Shown piece after piece: positions 29,172 through 38,172 of a stretch of 43,669 nt of DNA. The DNA lies in assembly GCF_015472005.1 (NCBI RefSeq), contig NZ_BMAQ01000043.1:1-43669 (forward strand). The letters run 5' to 3'. Source of the stretch: Insulibacter thermoxylanivorax (lineage in GTDB: Bacteria; Bacillota; Bacilli; Paenibacillales; DA-C8). Under the pieces are notes generated by a model, which saw only the letters and a list, made by a program, of their open reading frames with translations, was not told the origin of the DNA and did no database searches. Positions within the stretch are counted from its first letter, which is position 1. Every line of letters starts with the position of its first letter. A program made the position numbers and the translations under genes.

Positions 29172-31973
29172 ATGAGTGAGATTTGGAAGACTAGAATATC
29201 CCTCCTTCTCACGGCCATCTTCATCCTTAATGCGGTTCCATACGGGTTTGTTCCGCACAGCGGCGGTGAGCTGGCGGCAGGCGCATCGTTCGAAGCTGCT
29301 CGAGGGAGCGGCGCTCTGGACGAAGCTGCGGGTACTTGGATTATCCGTTGGGATGATGAGGTGCCGGCGGAGTTTGCGGCAGAGAGCGAGATCGTCGGCG
29401 TGCAGGACTTCCTGCAGGTGACGATCGCTAAGCCGCGTGAACCGGCGGACTTGGAGGCATGGCTTGCCCGCTGGTCCAAAGCGGAGGAGGTTCGCTACAT
29501 ACAACCGAATCATCTGGTGCGGACGGCGGCTGTTCCGAACGATCCCTATCGCAGCGAACAGCGCTATCTTGATCTAATCGGGGCTTATACGGCTTGGGAT
29601 CATGTGAACAGCAATACGTCGATCACGATCGCGGTGGTCGACACCGGCGTCGACCTGAATCATCCTGATCTGAAGGGGAATCTTACGGAGGGTTATAACC
29701 TGCTCAATAAGAACAAGCCCCCGCAGGATGATAACGGCCATGGCACGAATGTTGCGGGCATCATCGCCGCGGTTGGCAATAACCGCATCGGTACGACGGG
29801 CATCCTGTGGAATGCCAAGATCATGCCGCTGAAGGCTCTCGACAGACACGGCACCGGCAATGAAGATCATCTCGGCGAAGCGATCCGCTATGCCGTGGAC
29901 AACGGCGCCAAGATCGTCGTGATGTCCCTGGGGCTGCATCGCTATTCGCCTTATATGCAGGATATCGTTAATTACGCTGAAGAGAACGGCGTGCTGCTGG
30001 TTGCCGCAGCGGGCAATGAAGGCAGCGACGTCAAATATCCGGCGGCCTATCCGACCGTACTAGCCGTAGGCGGGATCGGGTCGAACCGCTCGCTCATCAA
30101 CGAATCGAACTACGGTCCGGAGATCGATCTCGTAGCGCCGTGGGAAGTCTATACGACGGCGCTCGGCGGCGGTTACGAAGTGAACTACGGCACGTCGATG
30201 GCAGCGCCGCAGGTGGCTGCCGTCGCCGCCATGGTATGGTCGAGGCATCCGAACTGGACGCCGGCGGAAGTGCGAAATATGCTTCGTCAGACGGCTGAAG
30301 ATGTCCATATGCGGGGGTGGGACGAGCGCACGGGCTACGGTCTCGTGAGAGCTGACCGGGCACTCACCGCTGTTTACAAACGGGATATGTTCGAGCCGAA
30401 TAACACCCGCAATACGGCAGCCCATCTGCCGATCGATCACAGCATCATCGCCGAGCTGGCCGGCGGCAAGGATATGGACTGGTTCTATATCCAAGCGCCT
30501 TACAGGGGATCTGTGACGATTACACTGAGTCCTTTGCAGTCGACGAATGCTCAGATCACCGTCGATCATCTCGATGTGAACGGAAGGGTGCAGAACACCT
30601 ATCCGAATATGCTCGGCAAGAGCATGACGATCCCGGTAACGACCAGCCGCAGCTACATCCGGGTGAGGGCGGCGAGCGAATCATCCAACATGGCGATCGG
30701 CTATGAGCTGACGACGAAATTCCTGATCTACAGCGATGATTATGAGGACAACGACCGCCAATACAAGGCTTACAGGCTGCAGCCGCGCAGCCAAGTGCTC
30801 AAGGGAACCTTCCATCAGGAGAATGATTACGACTGGTTCCAGATCCCGATCAGCCAAGATGGAACGCTGCGGGTGAAGGTCTCCGTTGATACCTCGCGCA
30901 TCGATCCTGCGATTGTCATCCAGAGACAAGGCGGCAGCGCGCGGGAGATCGATGCTGGGGAAGAGGGGAAGACGGAGTACTCCGATCCGATCGATGTCAC
31001 GCCGGGCACTTACTACATCTTGATCAAAAATGTCATCTCTAACAGGACATATCCGGTTACCGGCGAATATACGATGACCATCGAATACATGCCGAAGTAT
31101 ATCGATCCGAACGAACCGAACGACAAGCCGTATCAGGCTGTGATGATGGCGGTGGGCACGCAGTATAACGGCGTGATCAGCAGCGCGGCGGATCAGGATT
31201 GGTTCACCTTCGTGATGGAAGACAAGGGGGTCGTGGATCTCGATATCCAGCGCATCCCTAAGAACCGGACGATGAGCCTGACGATCTATGACTCCGCACA
31301 GAAGATGCTGGCGGTGTACACGTCCAAACTCGGTGCCGAGAAGCTGCATGTCCGCACGGAGCTCAATCAAGGAATCTATTATGTCAGATTGACCGCTAAT
31401 GCACCGTTCCAGGATCAGATGTACGGCTTTACACTCAGGATCCATGAGCTGGTCGCTGGATTCATAGATATCAAGCATAATTGGGCGAAGGATACCATCG
31501 TCAACTTGGTTGAGCAGAACATCGTGCAAGGCTACGGTGATTACACCTTCCGCCCGAATGCTCCGCTGATGCGGTCCGAAGCAGTTGCGATGATCGTGCG
31601 GGCATTTAAGCCGCAGCAAAGGGCGGCCGCCTCCTACCCGGACGTACCGATCCGCCACTGGGCGTACCAGGATATCGCCCGTGCGTCCAGTGCCGGAATC
31701 GTCCGCGGCTACCCTGACGGCACCTTCCGTCCCAATGATCACGTGACTAGAGTAGAGATGGCACAGATGCTGGGCAATGCCCTGCAGCTTGAGGAACTGT
31801 CTGCGAATCCAGGATTCTCAGACATCCCGGAGGATTACTGGGCGGCTGGCATGTTGGCTGCTCTCAAGCAACATGGTACACTAACCGGGTATCCTGATGG
31901 CACGTTCCGCCCGAATGCCACCGCATCTCGAGCAGAGTTTGCTAACTTGCTTTACAAAGCTTTGACGAAATAA
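29172..31973 (+). CDS. Secreted subtilisin-like serine protease with PPC and SLH domains
   Basis: The 933-residue protein has, in order: a signal peptide (about residues 6-28); a propeptide-like region (40-118); an S8 catalytic domain with Asp157 in VVDTGVD, His190 in NGHGTNVAG and Ser342 in GTSMAAPQ; three PPC-like beta domains, each ending in a DWF motif (about 408-500, 520-640, 645-750); and three SLH domains (about 765-933; GYPDGTFRPN repeats). It is probably exported and held on the wall by a pyruvylated secondary polymer. The start is ATG at 29172 after AAAGG; a GTG at 29151 is an alternative. It is monocistronic. Confidence 0.9.
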   Translation: MSEIWKTRISLLLTAIFILNAVPYGFVPHSGGELAAGASFEAARGSGALDEAAGTWIIRWDDEVPAEFAAESEIVGVQDFLQVTIAKPREPADLEAWLARWSKAEEVRYIQPNHLVRTAAVPNDPYRSEQRYLDLIGAYTAWDHVNSNTSITIAVVDTGVDLNHPDLKGNLTEGYNLLNKNKPPQDDNGHGTNVAGIIAAVGNNRIGTTGILWNAKIMPLKALDRHGTGNEDHLGEAIRYAVDNGAKIVVMSLGLHRYSPYMQDIVNYAEENGVLLVAAAGNEGSDVKYPAAYPTVLAVGGIGSNRSLINESNYGPEIDLVAPWEVYTTALGGGYEVNYGTSMAAPQVAAVAAMVWSRHPNWTPAEVRNMLRQTAEDVHMRGWDERTGYGLVRADRALTAVYKRDMFEPNNTRNTAAHLPIDHSIIAELAGGKDMDWFYIQAPYRGSVTITLSPLQSTNAQITVDHLDVNGRVQNTYPNMLGKSMTIPVTTSRSYIRVRAASESSNMAIGYELTTKFLIYSDDYEDNDRQYKAYRLQPRSQVLKGTFHQENDYDWFQIPISQDGTLRVKVSVDTSRIDPAIVIQRQGGSAREIDAGEEGKTEYSDPIDVTPGTYYILIKNVISNRTYPVTGEYTMTIEYMPKYIDPNEPNDKPYQAVMMAVGTQYNGVISSAADQDWFTFVMEDKGVVDLDIQRIPKNRTMSLTIYDSAQKMLAVYTSKLGAEKLHVRTELNQGIYYVRLTANAPFQDQMYGFTLRIHELVAGFIDIKHNWAKDTIVNLVEQNIVQGYGDYTFRPNAPLMRSEAVAMIVRAFKPQQRAAASYPDVPIRHWAYQDIARASSAGIVRGYPDGTFRPNDHVTRVEMAQMLGNALQLEELSANPGFSDIPEDYWAAGMLAALKQHGTLTGYPDGTFRPNATASRAEFANLLYKALTK

Positions 31974-32043
31974 TCGCAGCCGTCATGATGATTGCAGTGA
32001 TCCTTGTGACAGGTGACCGTCAACACACGATATAAGTGAAAGC

Positions 32044-32298
32044 GTGGTGAGGAACGTGTCCGGCTTGCCAGTGCAAACCGGGGCGCAGGCGATCGCGTAC
32101 TTAATCGTACTATTGGCTTGCATCTTGCTGGCATGGTGGGCTCTGACGGCTTTTCGGCTTGACGTCTTCTTAAGAGAGCCTAAGAGTCTCCGTGCCCGCA
32201 TGCTGCAGCTGATCATCGCTGTCGTCATCGGTTACAACTTAGCCAAGTTTCTGATGGATTACGCTCACTTCGCGTCGCTTATGAGGTGGATCCTTTGA
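32044..32298 (+). CDS. ywzB: DUF1146 family membrane protein (YwzB-like)
   Basis: The 84-residue protein has two membrane helices (about 14-36 and 51-75) with AWWALTAFRLDVFLRE between them, the pattern of DUF1146/YwzB proteins. In B. subtilis ywzB also precedes murAA. The start is uncertain: two adjacent GTG codons open the frame without a clear ribosome binding site, and a GTG or TTG a few codons later is equally possible. Function is unknown. The B. subtilis gene ywmB, between ywzB and murAA, seems absent here. Confidence 0.7.
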   Translation: MVRNVSGLPVQTGAQAIAYLIVLLACILLAWWALTAFRLDVFLREPKSLRARMLQLIIAVVIGYNLAKFLMDYAHFASLMRWIL

Positions 32299-32484
32299 CG
32301 GACTGATCGCATAACAAGCGGTTGATTAGTAAACAATGGATAGTACAACCGTCATAAAGAAGACCGTGCTATCGAATGGTATACGCAAGTGCCTTTTATT
32401 AATTGTGCAAGAACGATGCAATTTCATAAGTGGTACAGGTATAGACAAGTATCCTAAGAATTCATGACGCGGAGGGAATCCAAG

Positions 32485-33816
32485 ATGAGCAGATTTATCG
32501 TCCGCGGTGGCCAGCGCTTATCCGGAACAGTTAAGGTACATGGTGCCAAGAATTCGGTACTGCCGATCATCGCTGCTTCAATCCTGGCTTCAGAAGGTCA
32601 AAGTATCATACGTGATGTTCCCATGCTCGATGACGTTGTGACGATCAGCAAGGTATTACAGTCGATCGGCGTGGACATATCCGTTCAGCCTGAACAAGAA
32701 CAAGCCATTATCAATGCTAGATACATATCCAATTGCGAAGCACCCTATGATCTGGTGCGTCAGATGCGCGCTTCCTTCCTTGTGATGGGACCGCTGCTCG
32801 CGCGGTGCGGCGAGGCGCGTGTCGCTTTGCCCGGCGGCTGTGCCATCGGGACGAGACCGATCGACCAACACCTCAAAGGGTTCGAAGCGATGGGAGCTGA
32901 TATCAATCTCGGCCAAGGATATATCGAAGCGCGCACGCGCGGTCGATTGAAGGGAGCGAAGATCTATCTGGATGTGGCCAGTGTAGGCGCTACTGAGAAT
33001 ATCATGATGGCGGCAGCCCTGGCCGAAGGTACGACGGTCATCGAGAATGCGGCCAAGGAGCCGGAGATCGTCGATCTCGCGAACTATCTTAATGCGATGG
33101 GAGCTAAGGTTCGCGGAGCGGGGACGGGCCTCATCCGGATCGAAGGCGTAGAGAAGCTGCACGGTGTGGAATATGCGGTCATTCCGGACCGGATCGAAGC
33201 CGGCACCTATATGATAGCTGCCGCCATCACCGGCGGGGATGTCTATGTGGAAGGAGCGATCGTCGATCATCTGAAACCGGTGATCTCCAAGATGCAGGAG
33301 ATGGGCGTTGAGATTCGCGCCGATGAGAACGGCGTCCATGTGTTGGCACCGCATAAGCTGCGAGCCGTCGACGTGAAGACCCTTCCCTATCCTGGGTTCC
33401 CGACGGATATGCAGGCGCCGATGATGGCGCTGCTGCTGGTTTCAGAAGGGACCAGCATCGTTACAGAGACGGTCTTCGAGAATCGGTTCATGCATGTGGC
33501 GGAGCTGAAGAAAATGAGGGCTGAGATCAAGGTGGAAGGCCGGTCGGCGATTATCACCGGCGGAGCCCGATTGACGGGTGCGAAAGTCTGCGCCACCGAT
33601 CTGCGTGCTGGTGCAGCATTGATCTTAGCGGGACTTGCCGCCGAAGGAGAGACGGTGATCTCCGGCGTGCACCATATCGATCGCGGGTATGTGAATATCG
33701 CGGAGAAGATGCAAGCGCTTGGCGCGGAGATCCGCCGCGTAACCGAGGAGCAGGATGCGGAGCTCGATGATGAAGCGCCGGCCTTGCAATTCGGCATCCA
33801 GCCGACGCTCGCATAA
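32485..33816 (+). CDS. murA: UDP-N-acetylglucosamine 1-carboxyvinyltransferase
   Basis: MurA commits UDP-GlcNAc to peptidoglycan synthesis by adding enolpyruvate from PEP. The 443-residue protein has Lys22 and Asn23 in GAKNSVLP and the catalytic, fosfomycin-target Cys119 in [14 protein letters not shown]. The C-terminus runs about 20 residues beyond the usual end and is acidic. The start follows GGAGGGAA; an ATG seven codons upstream is not needed. The position before spoIID matches the murAA paralogue. It is followed by a strong terminator. Confidence 0.95.
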   Translation: MSRFIVRGGQRLSGTVKVHGAKNSVLPIIAASILASEGQSIIRDVPMLDDVVTISKVLQSIGVDISVQPEQEQAIINARYISNCEAPYDLVRQMRASFLVMGPLLARCGEARVALPGGCAIGTRPIDQHLKGFEAMGADINLGQGYIEARTRGRLKGAKIYLDVASVGATENIMMAAALAEGTTVIENAAKEPEIVDLANYLNAMGAKVRGAGTGLIRIEGVEKLHGVEYAVIPDRIEAGTYMIAAAITGGDVYVEGAIVDHLKPVISKMQEMGVEIRADENGVHVLAPHKLRAVDVKTLPYPGFPTDMQAPMMALLLVSEGTSIVTETVFENRFMHVAELKKMRAEIKVEGRSAIITGGARLTGAKVCATDLRAGAALILAGLAAEGETVISGVHHIDRGYVNIAEKMQALGAEIRRVTEEQDAELDDEAPALQFGIQPTLA

Positions 33817-33829
33817 GCTTATCCGTGCG

Positions 33830-33890
33830 AAGCCCTTTTCCAGATTGACAGATCGACTTCTGTTGATCGTCTGGAAAGGGGCTTTTTTTT
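33830..33890 (+). terminator. Terminator after murA
   Basis: A 15-bp stem (33830-33844 with 33870-33884, one G-U pair) starts AAGCCCTTTTCC and is followed by eight T residues. This is a textbook intrinsic terminator. Confidence 0.93.
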
Positions 33891-33947
33891 GGTTATTATT
33901 GACTCTTCGTTGATCCCAATTACGCTAGAGAGGTGCCTGCATTTGAG

Positions 33948-34091
33948 ATGCGCAGCAGTGCAGTGAATGCAAGAATGAACGGCAATCCGAGTTTTGAGAC
34001 GCGGAAGTTTGACATCATCCAGAAAGCATACGAGCTGGGCTTGGTTGATTACCAAGGAATCCTGCTGTCTGAATTCCGTGCTCAAGCATGA
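33948..34091 (+). CDS. Possible 47-residue hypothetical protein
   Basis: A short frame lies in the 430-nt spacer between the murA terminator and spoIID. The product reads MRSSAVNARMNGNPSFETRK, then FDIIQKAYELGLVDYQGILL, then SEFRAQA. The amphipathic pattern looks protein-like. GTG at 33933 would extend it by five residues, and GAGAGG lies upstream of the frame. I recognise no family. It could also be a remnant of a longer gene. Confidence 0.35.
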   Translation: MRSSAVNARMNGNPSFETRKFDIIQKAYELGLVDYQGILLSEFRAQA

Positions 34092-34321
34092 TGAATCCAG
34101 CGGACACCAACTATGACGAATCAAGTGAATCCTATCAAGTTCGACGCCCTCCTGGGACGTGCTCATGTGCGTTCTTCGGAGGGTGATTTTCTTGGCTGCA
34201 ACGACGGGGGTAAGGTGATCCTCTTCCTCTAATCGGTTCTAGCAAATTCGCCTTCTTCATAGAAATAGATGGAGTCACCATAATAGACAAACAACAGACG
34301 GCTCGATGAGGAGGAAACCAT
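34092..34321. other. Spacer upstream of spoIID
   Basis: No gene is seen. CCCTCC (34147-34152) and GGAGGG (34178-34183), followed by TGATTTTCTT, form a possible weak terminator. A sigma-E-like promoter lies near the end. Confidence 0.5.
34257..34286 (+). promoter_or_regulatory. Candidate sigma-E promoter of spoIID
   Basis: TCATAGA and CATAATAG are separated by about 15 nt, resembling the mother-cell sigma-E consensus (ATA, then CATACAAT). B. subtilis spoIID is known to be under sigma-E. The match is partial. Confidence 0.4.
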
Positions 34322-35407
34322 ATGCCGCGTGCTGCGAAACCTCAGAAGAAATTGATCCTGATGTGGGCGGGGGTCTTGGTCGCGTCTGCGCTTATCCTTC
34401 CAACCGTCCTGGTGAAGCAAGTAAAGATGGAACTGCCAATCTATGATCCAATCTATGAGTGGCCGGTCATAGAACAGAAGCAGGAACCGGTGCTTATGAT
34501 CCCCGTCTATCTATCCCGGCAAGAGAGAGTCATAGAGGTGCCGCTGGAAGGGTATGTTCGCGGCGTCGTCGCGGCTGAGATGCCGGCGGAATTCGAGCTG
34601 GAGGCGCTGAAGGCGCAGGCGATCGCCGCGCGGACGTATATCGTGCGGAAGATCGTGGAGCGGGACTTCACGAAGGCCCCCACACCGGAAGCATGGGTGA
34701 CGGATACCGCATCGGATCAGGTTTATGCAACGGATGAAGAACTGCGGGCCCGCTGGACGCGAAGGGAGTACGCTGGGAAGATCAGCAAGATCAACCGTGC
34801 AGTGGCAGAGACGCGGGGACTTATCCTCACCTATGACGGACAGCCGATTGATGCGACTTACTTCTCAACGAGCAACGGCTATACGGAGAATTCTGAAGAG
34901 TACTGGTCCGAGACTATCCCCTATCTAAGAAGTGTGGCGAGTCCGTGGGATGCGGAGATCTCCCCGAAATATACGTCGGTGACGAAGATGACCTTGCAAG
35001 AAATGATGGAGAAGCTGGGCTTGCATGATCTTCTTGCCTCAGCGATTAAGGGCGGTAAACTGGGGATGGCGGTGACGGAGCGAACGAGCGGCAAGCGGAT
35101 CAAAACAGTGCTGATCAACGGCATCCCGTTCAGCGGCAGAGAGGTGCGGGAGAAGCTGGGGCTGCCATCGTCAGAGTTTACTTGGAAGATCAGCGGCGAT
35201 ACGATCGAGTTTACCACCTATGGATACGGGCACGGCGTCGGCATGAGCCAGTACGGGGCGAACGGCATGGCGCTGGAGGGGGCTGCGGCAGAGGAAATCT
35301 TAACCTACTACTATAAAGGAGTAGAGATCGTTGATCTGAATCAAATAGAAGGCTGGCAGGGTGCTGCCCGGCCGCTTGCGTCTGACGACAGCAGCGGCGG
35401 AAATTAA
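34322..35407 (+). CDS. spoIID: Stage II sporulation protein D (lytic transglycosylase)
   Basis: SpoIID cuts septal peptidoglycan during engulfment, together with SpoIIM and SpoIIP. The 361-residue protein has an N-terminal membrane anchor (about 11-30), the catalytic Glu86 in VVAAEMPAEFELEALKAQA, the FSTSNGYTE motif and the C-terminal YGYGHGVGMSQYGANGMA. GAGGAGGAAACC precedes the ATG. The short C-terminal tail is unique. Confidence 0.95.
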   Translation: MPRAAKPQKKLILMWAGVLVASALILPTVLVKQVKMELPIYDPIYEWPVIEQKQEPVLMIPVYLSRQERVIEVPLEGYVRGVVAAEMPAEFELEALKAQAIAARTYIVRKIVERDFTKAPTPEAWVTDTASDQVYATDEELRARWTRREYAGKISKINRAVAETRGLILTYDGQPIDATYFSTSNGYTENSEEYWSETIPYLRSVASPWDAEISPKYTSVTKMTLQEMMEKLGLHDLLASAIKGGKLGMAVTERTSGKRIKTVLINGIPFSGREVREKLGLPSSEFTWKISGDTIEFTTYGYGHGVGMSQYGANGMALEGAAAEEILTYYYKGVEIVDLNQIEGWQGAARPLASDDSSGGN

Positions 35408-35463
35408 GGAAAGTTGTGCGGACAGGACTGGGCGATGATGTATGAAGGATGTACGAATGATAT

Positions 35464-35492
35464 GCATAGATGCTCAGCGGTTGGGGCATGAT
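35464..35492 (+). promoter_or_regulatory. Sigma-F-like promoter of spoIIQ
   Basis: GCATA and GGGCATGAT are spaced by 15 nt, close to the forespore sigma-F pattern (GYATA, 15 nt, GGNNANANT). B. subtilis spoIIQ is transcribed by sigma-F. An A/T hairpin (ATTTTTT-CTGC-AAAAAAAT) lies just after the expected start site. Confidence 0.6.
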
Positions 35493-35570
35493 ATTTTTTC
35501 TGCAAAAAAATCTGTCGCCTCATGTTTAAATTCCTGCCTTCTGGCAAGAATGGTAGATGAGGTGATGGAA

Positions 35571-36338
35571 ATGAGTGACCAAAAGAGAGACCATAACGAC
35601 AAAAACAGCTCAAAACCAACCAATACCGAGTCGATCCATAAGACCGAAAGCGGTGTACAAGGCCGTACTGCCCCGCAGAAGTCATCCTGGAGGAAGTTCA
35701 CAGCGAAGAAGTGGGTATTCCCGGCGGCATATTTGGCGGCAGCGGCAATCATCTTAGGCATCATGATCGCTTACCAGGGTTCGCAGGACCAAGACATGCT
35801 GACCGAAGAGAATCTGGGACTTGAAGTCGGTCATGTCGATGAGCAGGGGGCGAACGCAGAGGAAGATGATCTGCCGGTGGTCGCGCTGCCAGAGGATTTT
35901 CGCTGGCCGGCAGCCGATATGACGGGCATCGAAGTCGTCATGCCGTATTACGATGACAGCCTGTCCCACGATGAGAAGACGATGGCGGTGATCCAGTATG
36001 AGAACACCTTTGTCACCAGCGAAGGCATCGCGCTGGCCAGGACGGATAATCAGCCCTTCGATGTCACCGCTGCGCTCAGCGGTAAAGTCATCCGGGCGGA
36101 GTCCGCACCGGTGATCGGCAACGTCGTGGAGATCGAGCATGCGGACGGATTGACCACGGTATACTACAGTCTGGCGAATGTGCAGGTCTCGGTGAACGAT
36201 GAAGTGCAGCAAGGACAAGTAATCGCAAGAGCCGGTCAGAATGAGTATGAGAAAGACCTCGGCGTCCACCTGCATTTCGAAGTGCATCAGAACGGCGAAC
36301 CGGTCAATCCTTTCAACTATTTGCCGGAGATCGACTGA
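35571..36338 (+). CDS. spoIIQ: SpoIIQ-like M23 family protein with degenerate zinc site
   Basis: The 255-residue protein has a basic N-terminus, one membrane helix (about 47-67) and a C-terminal LytM/M23 fold (about 150-250). SpoIIQ sits in the forespore membrane and pairs with SpoIIIAH across the septum. Two catalytic-type residues are changed: Asn160 stands where the HxxxD histidine should be (NQPFD), and Ser200 replaces the His of the YxHL motif (YYSL). HLHFEV is kept. It is therefore probably not an active peptidase. The start follows GAGGTGATGG; the longer upstream frame covers the sigma-F promoter. Confidence 0.85.
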   Translation: MSDQKRDHNDKNSSKPTNTESIHKTESGVQGRTAPQKSSWRKFTAKKWVFPAAYLAAAAIILGIMIAYQGSQDQDMLTEENLGLEVGHVDEQGANAEEDDLPVVALPEDFRWPAADMTGIEVVMPYYDDSLSHDEKTMAVIQYENTFVTSEGIALARTDNQPFDVTAALSGKVIRAESAPVIGNVVEIEHADGLTTVYYSLANVQVSVNDEVQQGQVIARAGQNEYEKDLGVHLHFEVHQNGEPVNPFNYLPEID

Positions 36339-36352
36339 GGTTTGCGTTTAGC

Positions 36353-36385
36353 AGCGGAAGGAAGATTCCTTCCGCTTATTTTTTT
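36353..36385 (+). terminator. Terminator after spoIIQ
   Basis: AGCGGAAGGAA (36353-36363) and TTCCTTCCGCT (36366-36376) form a perfect 11-bp stem with a 2-nt loop, followed by TATTTTTTT. Confidence 0.93.
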
Positions 36386-36517
36386 GGCGGCCCTTATGCA
36401 TAGGATGCATAGCGGTGTGAAGCATGTCCTATGACATGAGACGGGCTCCGGCCAGCCGGCGGTCCCATGGAACGGGACGGAGCACAAGTTTTTGGGCTTG
36501 TCAGGCTTGTAAACAAA

Positions 36518-36545
36518 GCATATATACCCTCTCCACTCATATAAT
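36518..36545 (+). promoter_or_regulatory. Sigma-E-like promoter of spoIIID
   Basis: GCATAT and CATATAAT are spaced by 14 nt, a good match to the sigma-E pattern. It lies about 36 nt upstream of the spoIIID start. B. subtilis spoIIID is under sigma-E. Confidence 0.6.
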
Positions 36546-36580
36546 GTACCAATCTTAAATCGAGTAGGGAGGCGAAGGGA

Positions 36581-36907
36581 GTGCACGACTACATCAAAGA
36601 GCGTACGATCAAGATCGGTCACTGCATCGTCGAGACCAGGCATACTGTGCGCACGATTGCGAAGCAGTTTGGCGTCTCGAAGAGCACAGTGCACAAGGAC
36701 TTGACGGAACGGTTACCCGAGATTAATCCCGAGCTGGCCAACCAGGTCAAGGTGATCCTTGAGTATCACAAATCCATTCGGCATCTGAGGGGAGGAGAAG
36801 CGACCAAGATCAAGTACCGGAAAGGCAAGCAAGAAGCGGAGAAAGCGGCGAAGGAAGCCGCAGCGGGTGAAGAGGCGAGCGGCGGGCTCGTATCCTCCAA
36901 CTCCTGA
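36581..36907 (+). CDS. spoIIID: Sporulation transcription factor SpoIIID
   Basis: SpoIIID is a mother-cell DNA-binding regulator acting between sigma-E and sigma-K. The first 80 residues are nearly those of B. subtilis SpoIIID, including the helix-turn-helix TIAKQFGVSKSTVHKDLTER and the C-terminal YHKSIRHLRGGEATKIKY. The 108-residue product has an extra Ala/Glu/Lys tail. The start is GTG, fixed by the conserved N-terminus (MHDYIKERTIKIG) and GGAGGCGAAGGGA upstream. Confidence 0.96.
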   Translation: MHDYIKERTIKIGHCIVETRHTVRTIAKQFGVSKSTVHKDLTERLPEINPELANQVKVILEYHKSIRHLRGGEATKIKYRKGKQEAEKAAKEAAAGEEASGGLVSSNS

Positions 36908-37076
36908 TTCGGGCCTGATCGGCGTTCATTGGTCATCATAAGAACGAATTTCGTCAAAATTATACAAATTGAAAAGGAATTCGATATCCGTACAGCGAAT
37001 ATTGCATTCGAACCTAAATCATCGTTAAATTAACCAATGATATGACCTGTAAGGGCGGCTGTTAGGAGGATTTAGT

Positions 37077-38072
37077 ATGTTTAGCAAGGATATCGGAATT
37101 GACTTGGGAACTGCGAATGTACTGGTGTACATCAAAGGTCGCGGAGTGGTACTAAACGAACCGTCCGTAGTAGCGATTGAAAGTGAGACGAAGCGCGTAC
37201 TCGCCGTAGGGGAGGAAGCGCATCGCATGGTCGGACGCACACCGGGGAATATCGTGGCGATCCGGCCGCTGAAGGACGGTGTGATCGCGGACTTCGAGAT
37301 TACGGAGATGATGCTTCGCCACTTCATCTCGCAAGTCGGCGGCAAAAAGTGGTACAGCCACCCTCGCATCTTAATATGTGCACCTAGCAATATAACTTCT
37401 GTGGAGCAGAAGGCGATCCGTGAAGCGGCGCAGCGAAGCGGAGCTAAGGAGGTTTTCTTAGAGGAAGAAGCGAAAGCGGCTGCGATCGGCGCGGGAATGG
37501 ATATCTTCCAGCCCAGCGGGAATATGGTAGTCGATATTGGCGGAGGTACAACGGATGTAGCCGTATTATCGATGGGCGACGTTGTCACCGCCTCTTCCAT
37601 TAAAGTCGCAGGGGACAAGTTCGACGTCGCTATCACGAAATATATCAAAGATAAGTATAAACTGCTCATCGGTGAGCGGACGGCGGAAGACATCAAGATG
37701 CGCATCGGCACCGTGCATCCTCAGTCGCGCCAGGAAGAGATGGATATCCGCGGGCGCGATATGGTGTCGGGTCTGCCGCTCAGCGTGACGATTACCTCCG
37801 ATGAAGTGATGGAGGCGCTCATGGATCCGATCTCCTCAATCATCGCAACGACGAAATCCGTGCTGGAACGCACTCCGCCGGAGCTGTCCGCCGATATTAT
37901 CGACCGCGGCATCATCCTCACAGGAGGCGGTGCTTTGCTCCATGGATTGGAAGAATTGATGATGGAAGAATTGAAGGTTCCGGTCCTGATCGCCGAAGAT
38001 CCGCTCGATTGTGTAGCCAAAGGCACGGGAATCATGCTGGATAATATGGATAAAATCTCAGCAAGAAAGTGA
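37077..38072 (+). CDS. mbl: MreB-like actin homologue Mbl
   Basis: Mbl forms membrane-bound filaments that guide side-wall peptidoglycan synthesis. The 331-residue protein has the actin-type nucleotide motifs GIDLGTANVLVY, VVDIGGGTTDVAVLS and GIILTGGGALLHGL. It starts with the membrane-binding MFSKDIG. Position after spoIIID identifies it as Mbl rather than MreB or MreBH. TTAGGAGGAT precedes the ATG. Confidence 0.95.
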   Translation: MFSKDIGIDLGTANVLVYIKGRGVVLNEPSVVAIESETKRVLAVGEEAHRMVGRTPGNIVAIRPLKDGVIADFEITEMMLRHFISQVGGKKWYSHPRILICAPSNITSVEQKAIREAAQRSGAKEVFLEEEAKAAAIGAGMDIFQPSGNMVVDIGGGTTDVAVLSMGDVVTASSIKVAGDKFDVAITKYIKDKYKLLIGERTAEDIKMRIGTVHPQSRQEEMDIRGRDMVSGLPLSVTITSDEVMEALMDPISSIIATTKSVLERTPPELSADIIDRGIILTGGGALLHGLEELMMEELKVPVLIAEDPLDCVAKGTGIMLDNMDKISARK

Positions 38073-38078
38073 CGATAT
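38051..38078 (+). promoter_or_regulatory. Candidate sigma-D promoter of flhO-flhP
   Basis: TAAA and GACGATAT (6 of 8 against GCCGATAA) are spaced by 16 nt, one more than the usual 15. The site overlaps the mbl stop. B. subtilis flhO-flhP is sigma-D dependent. Confidence 0.4.
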
Positions 38079-38119
38079 AGTATAATAAGAGAATAGATTG
38101 TGATAAGAACGAGATCGAC

Positions 38120-38156
38120 TTAAGTTCTATCAGCAGATTTAAGTTCTATCAGCAGA
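38120..38156. repeat. 18-bp tandem duplication before flhO
   Basis: TTAAGTTCTATCAGCAGA occurs twice with one T between (38120-38137 and 38139-38156). It lies in the flhO leader. Confidence 0.9.
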
Positions 38157-38172
38157 ATAGGGGACGGAAGCG

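Noticed and set aside
30681-31742. 353-codon minus-strand frame opposite the subtilisin gene
   Set aside because: The plus-strand frame has catalytic and SLH motifs throughout; the antisense frame has none.
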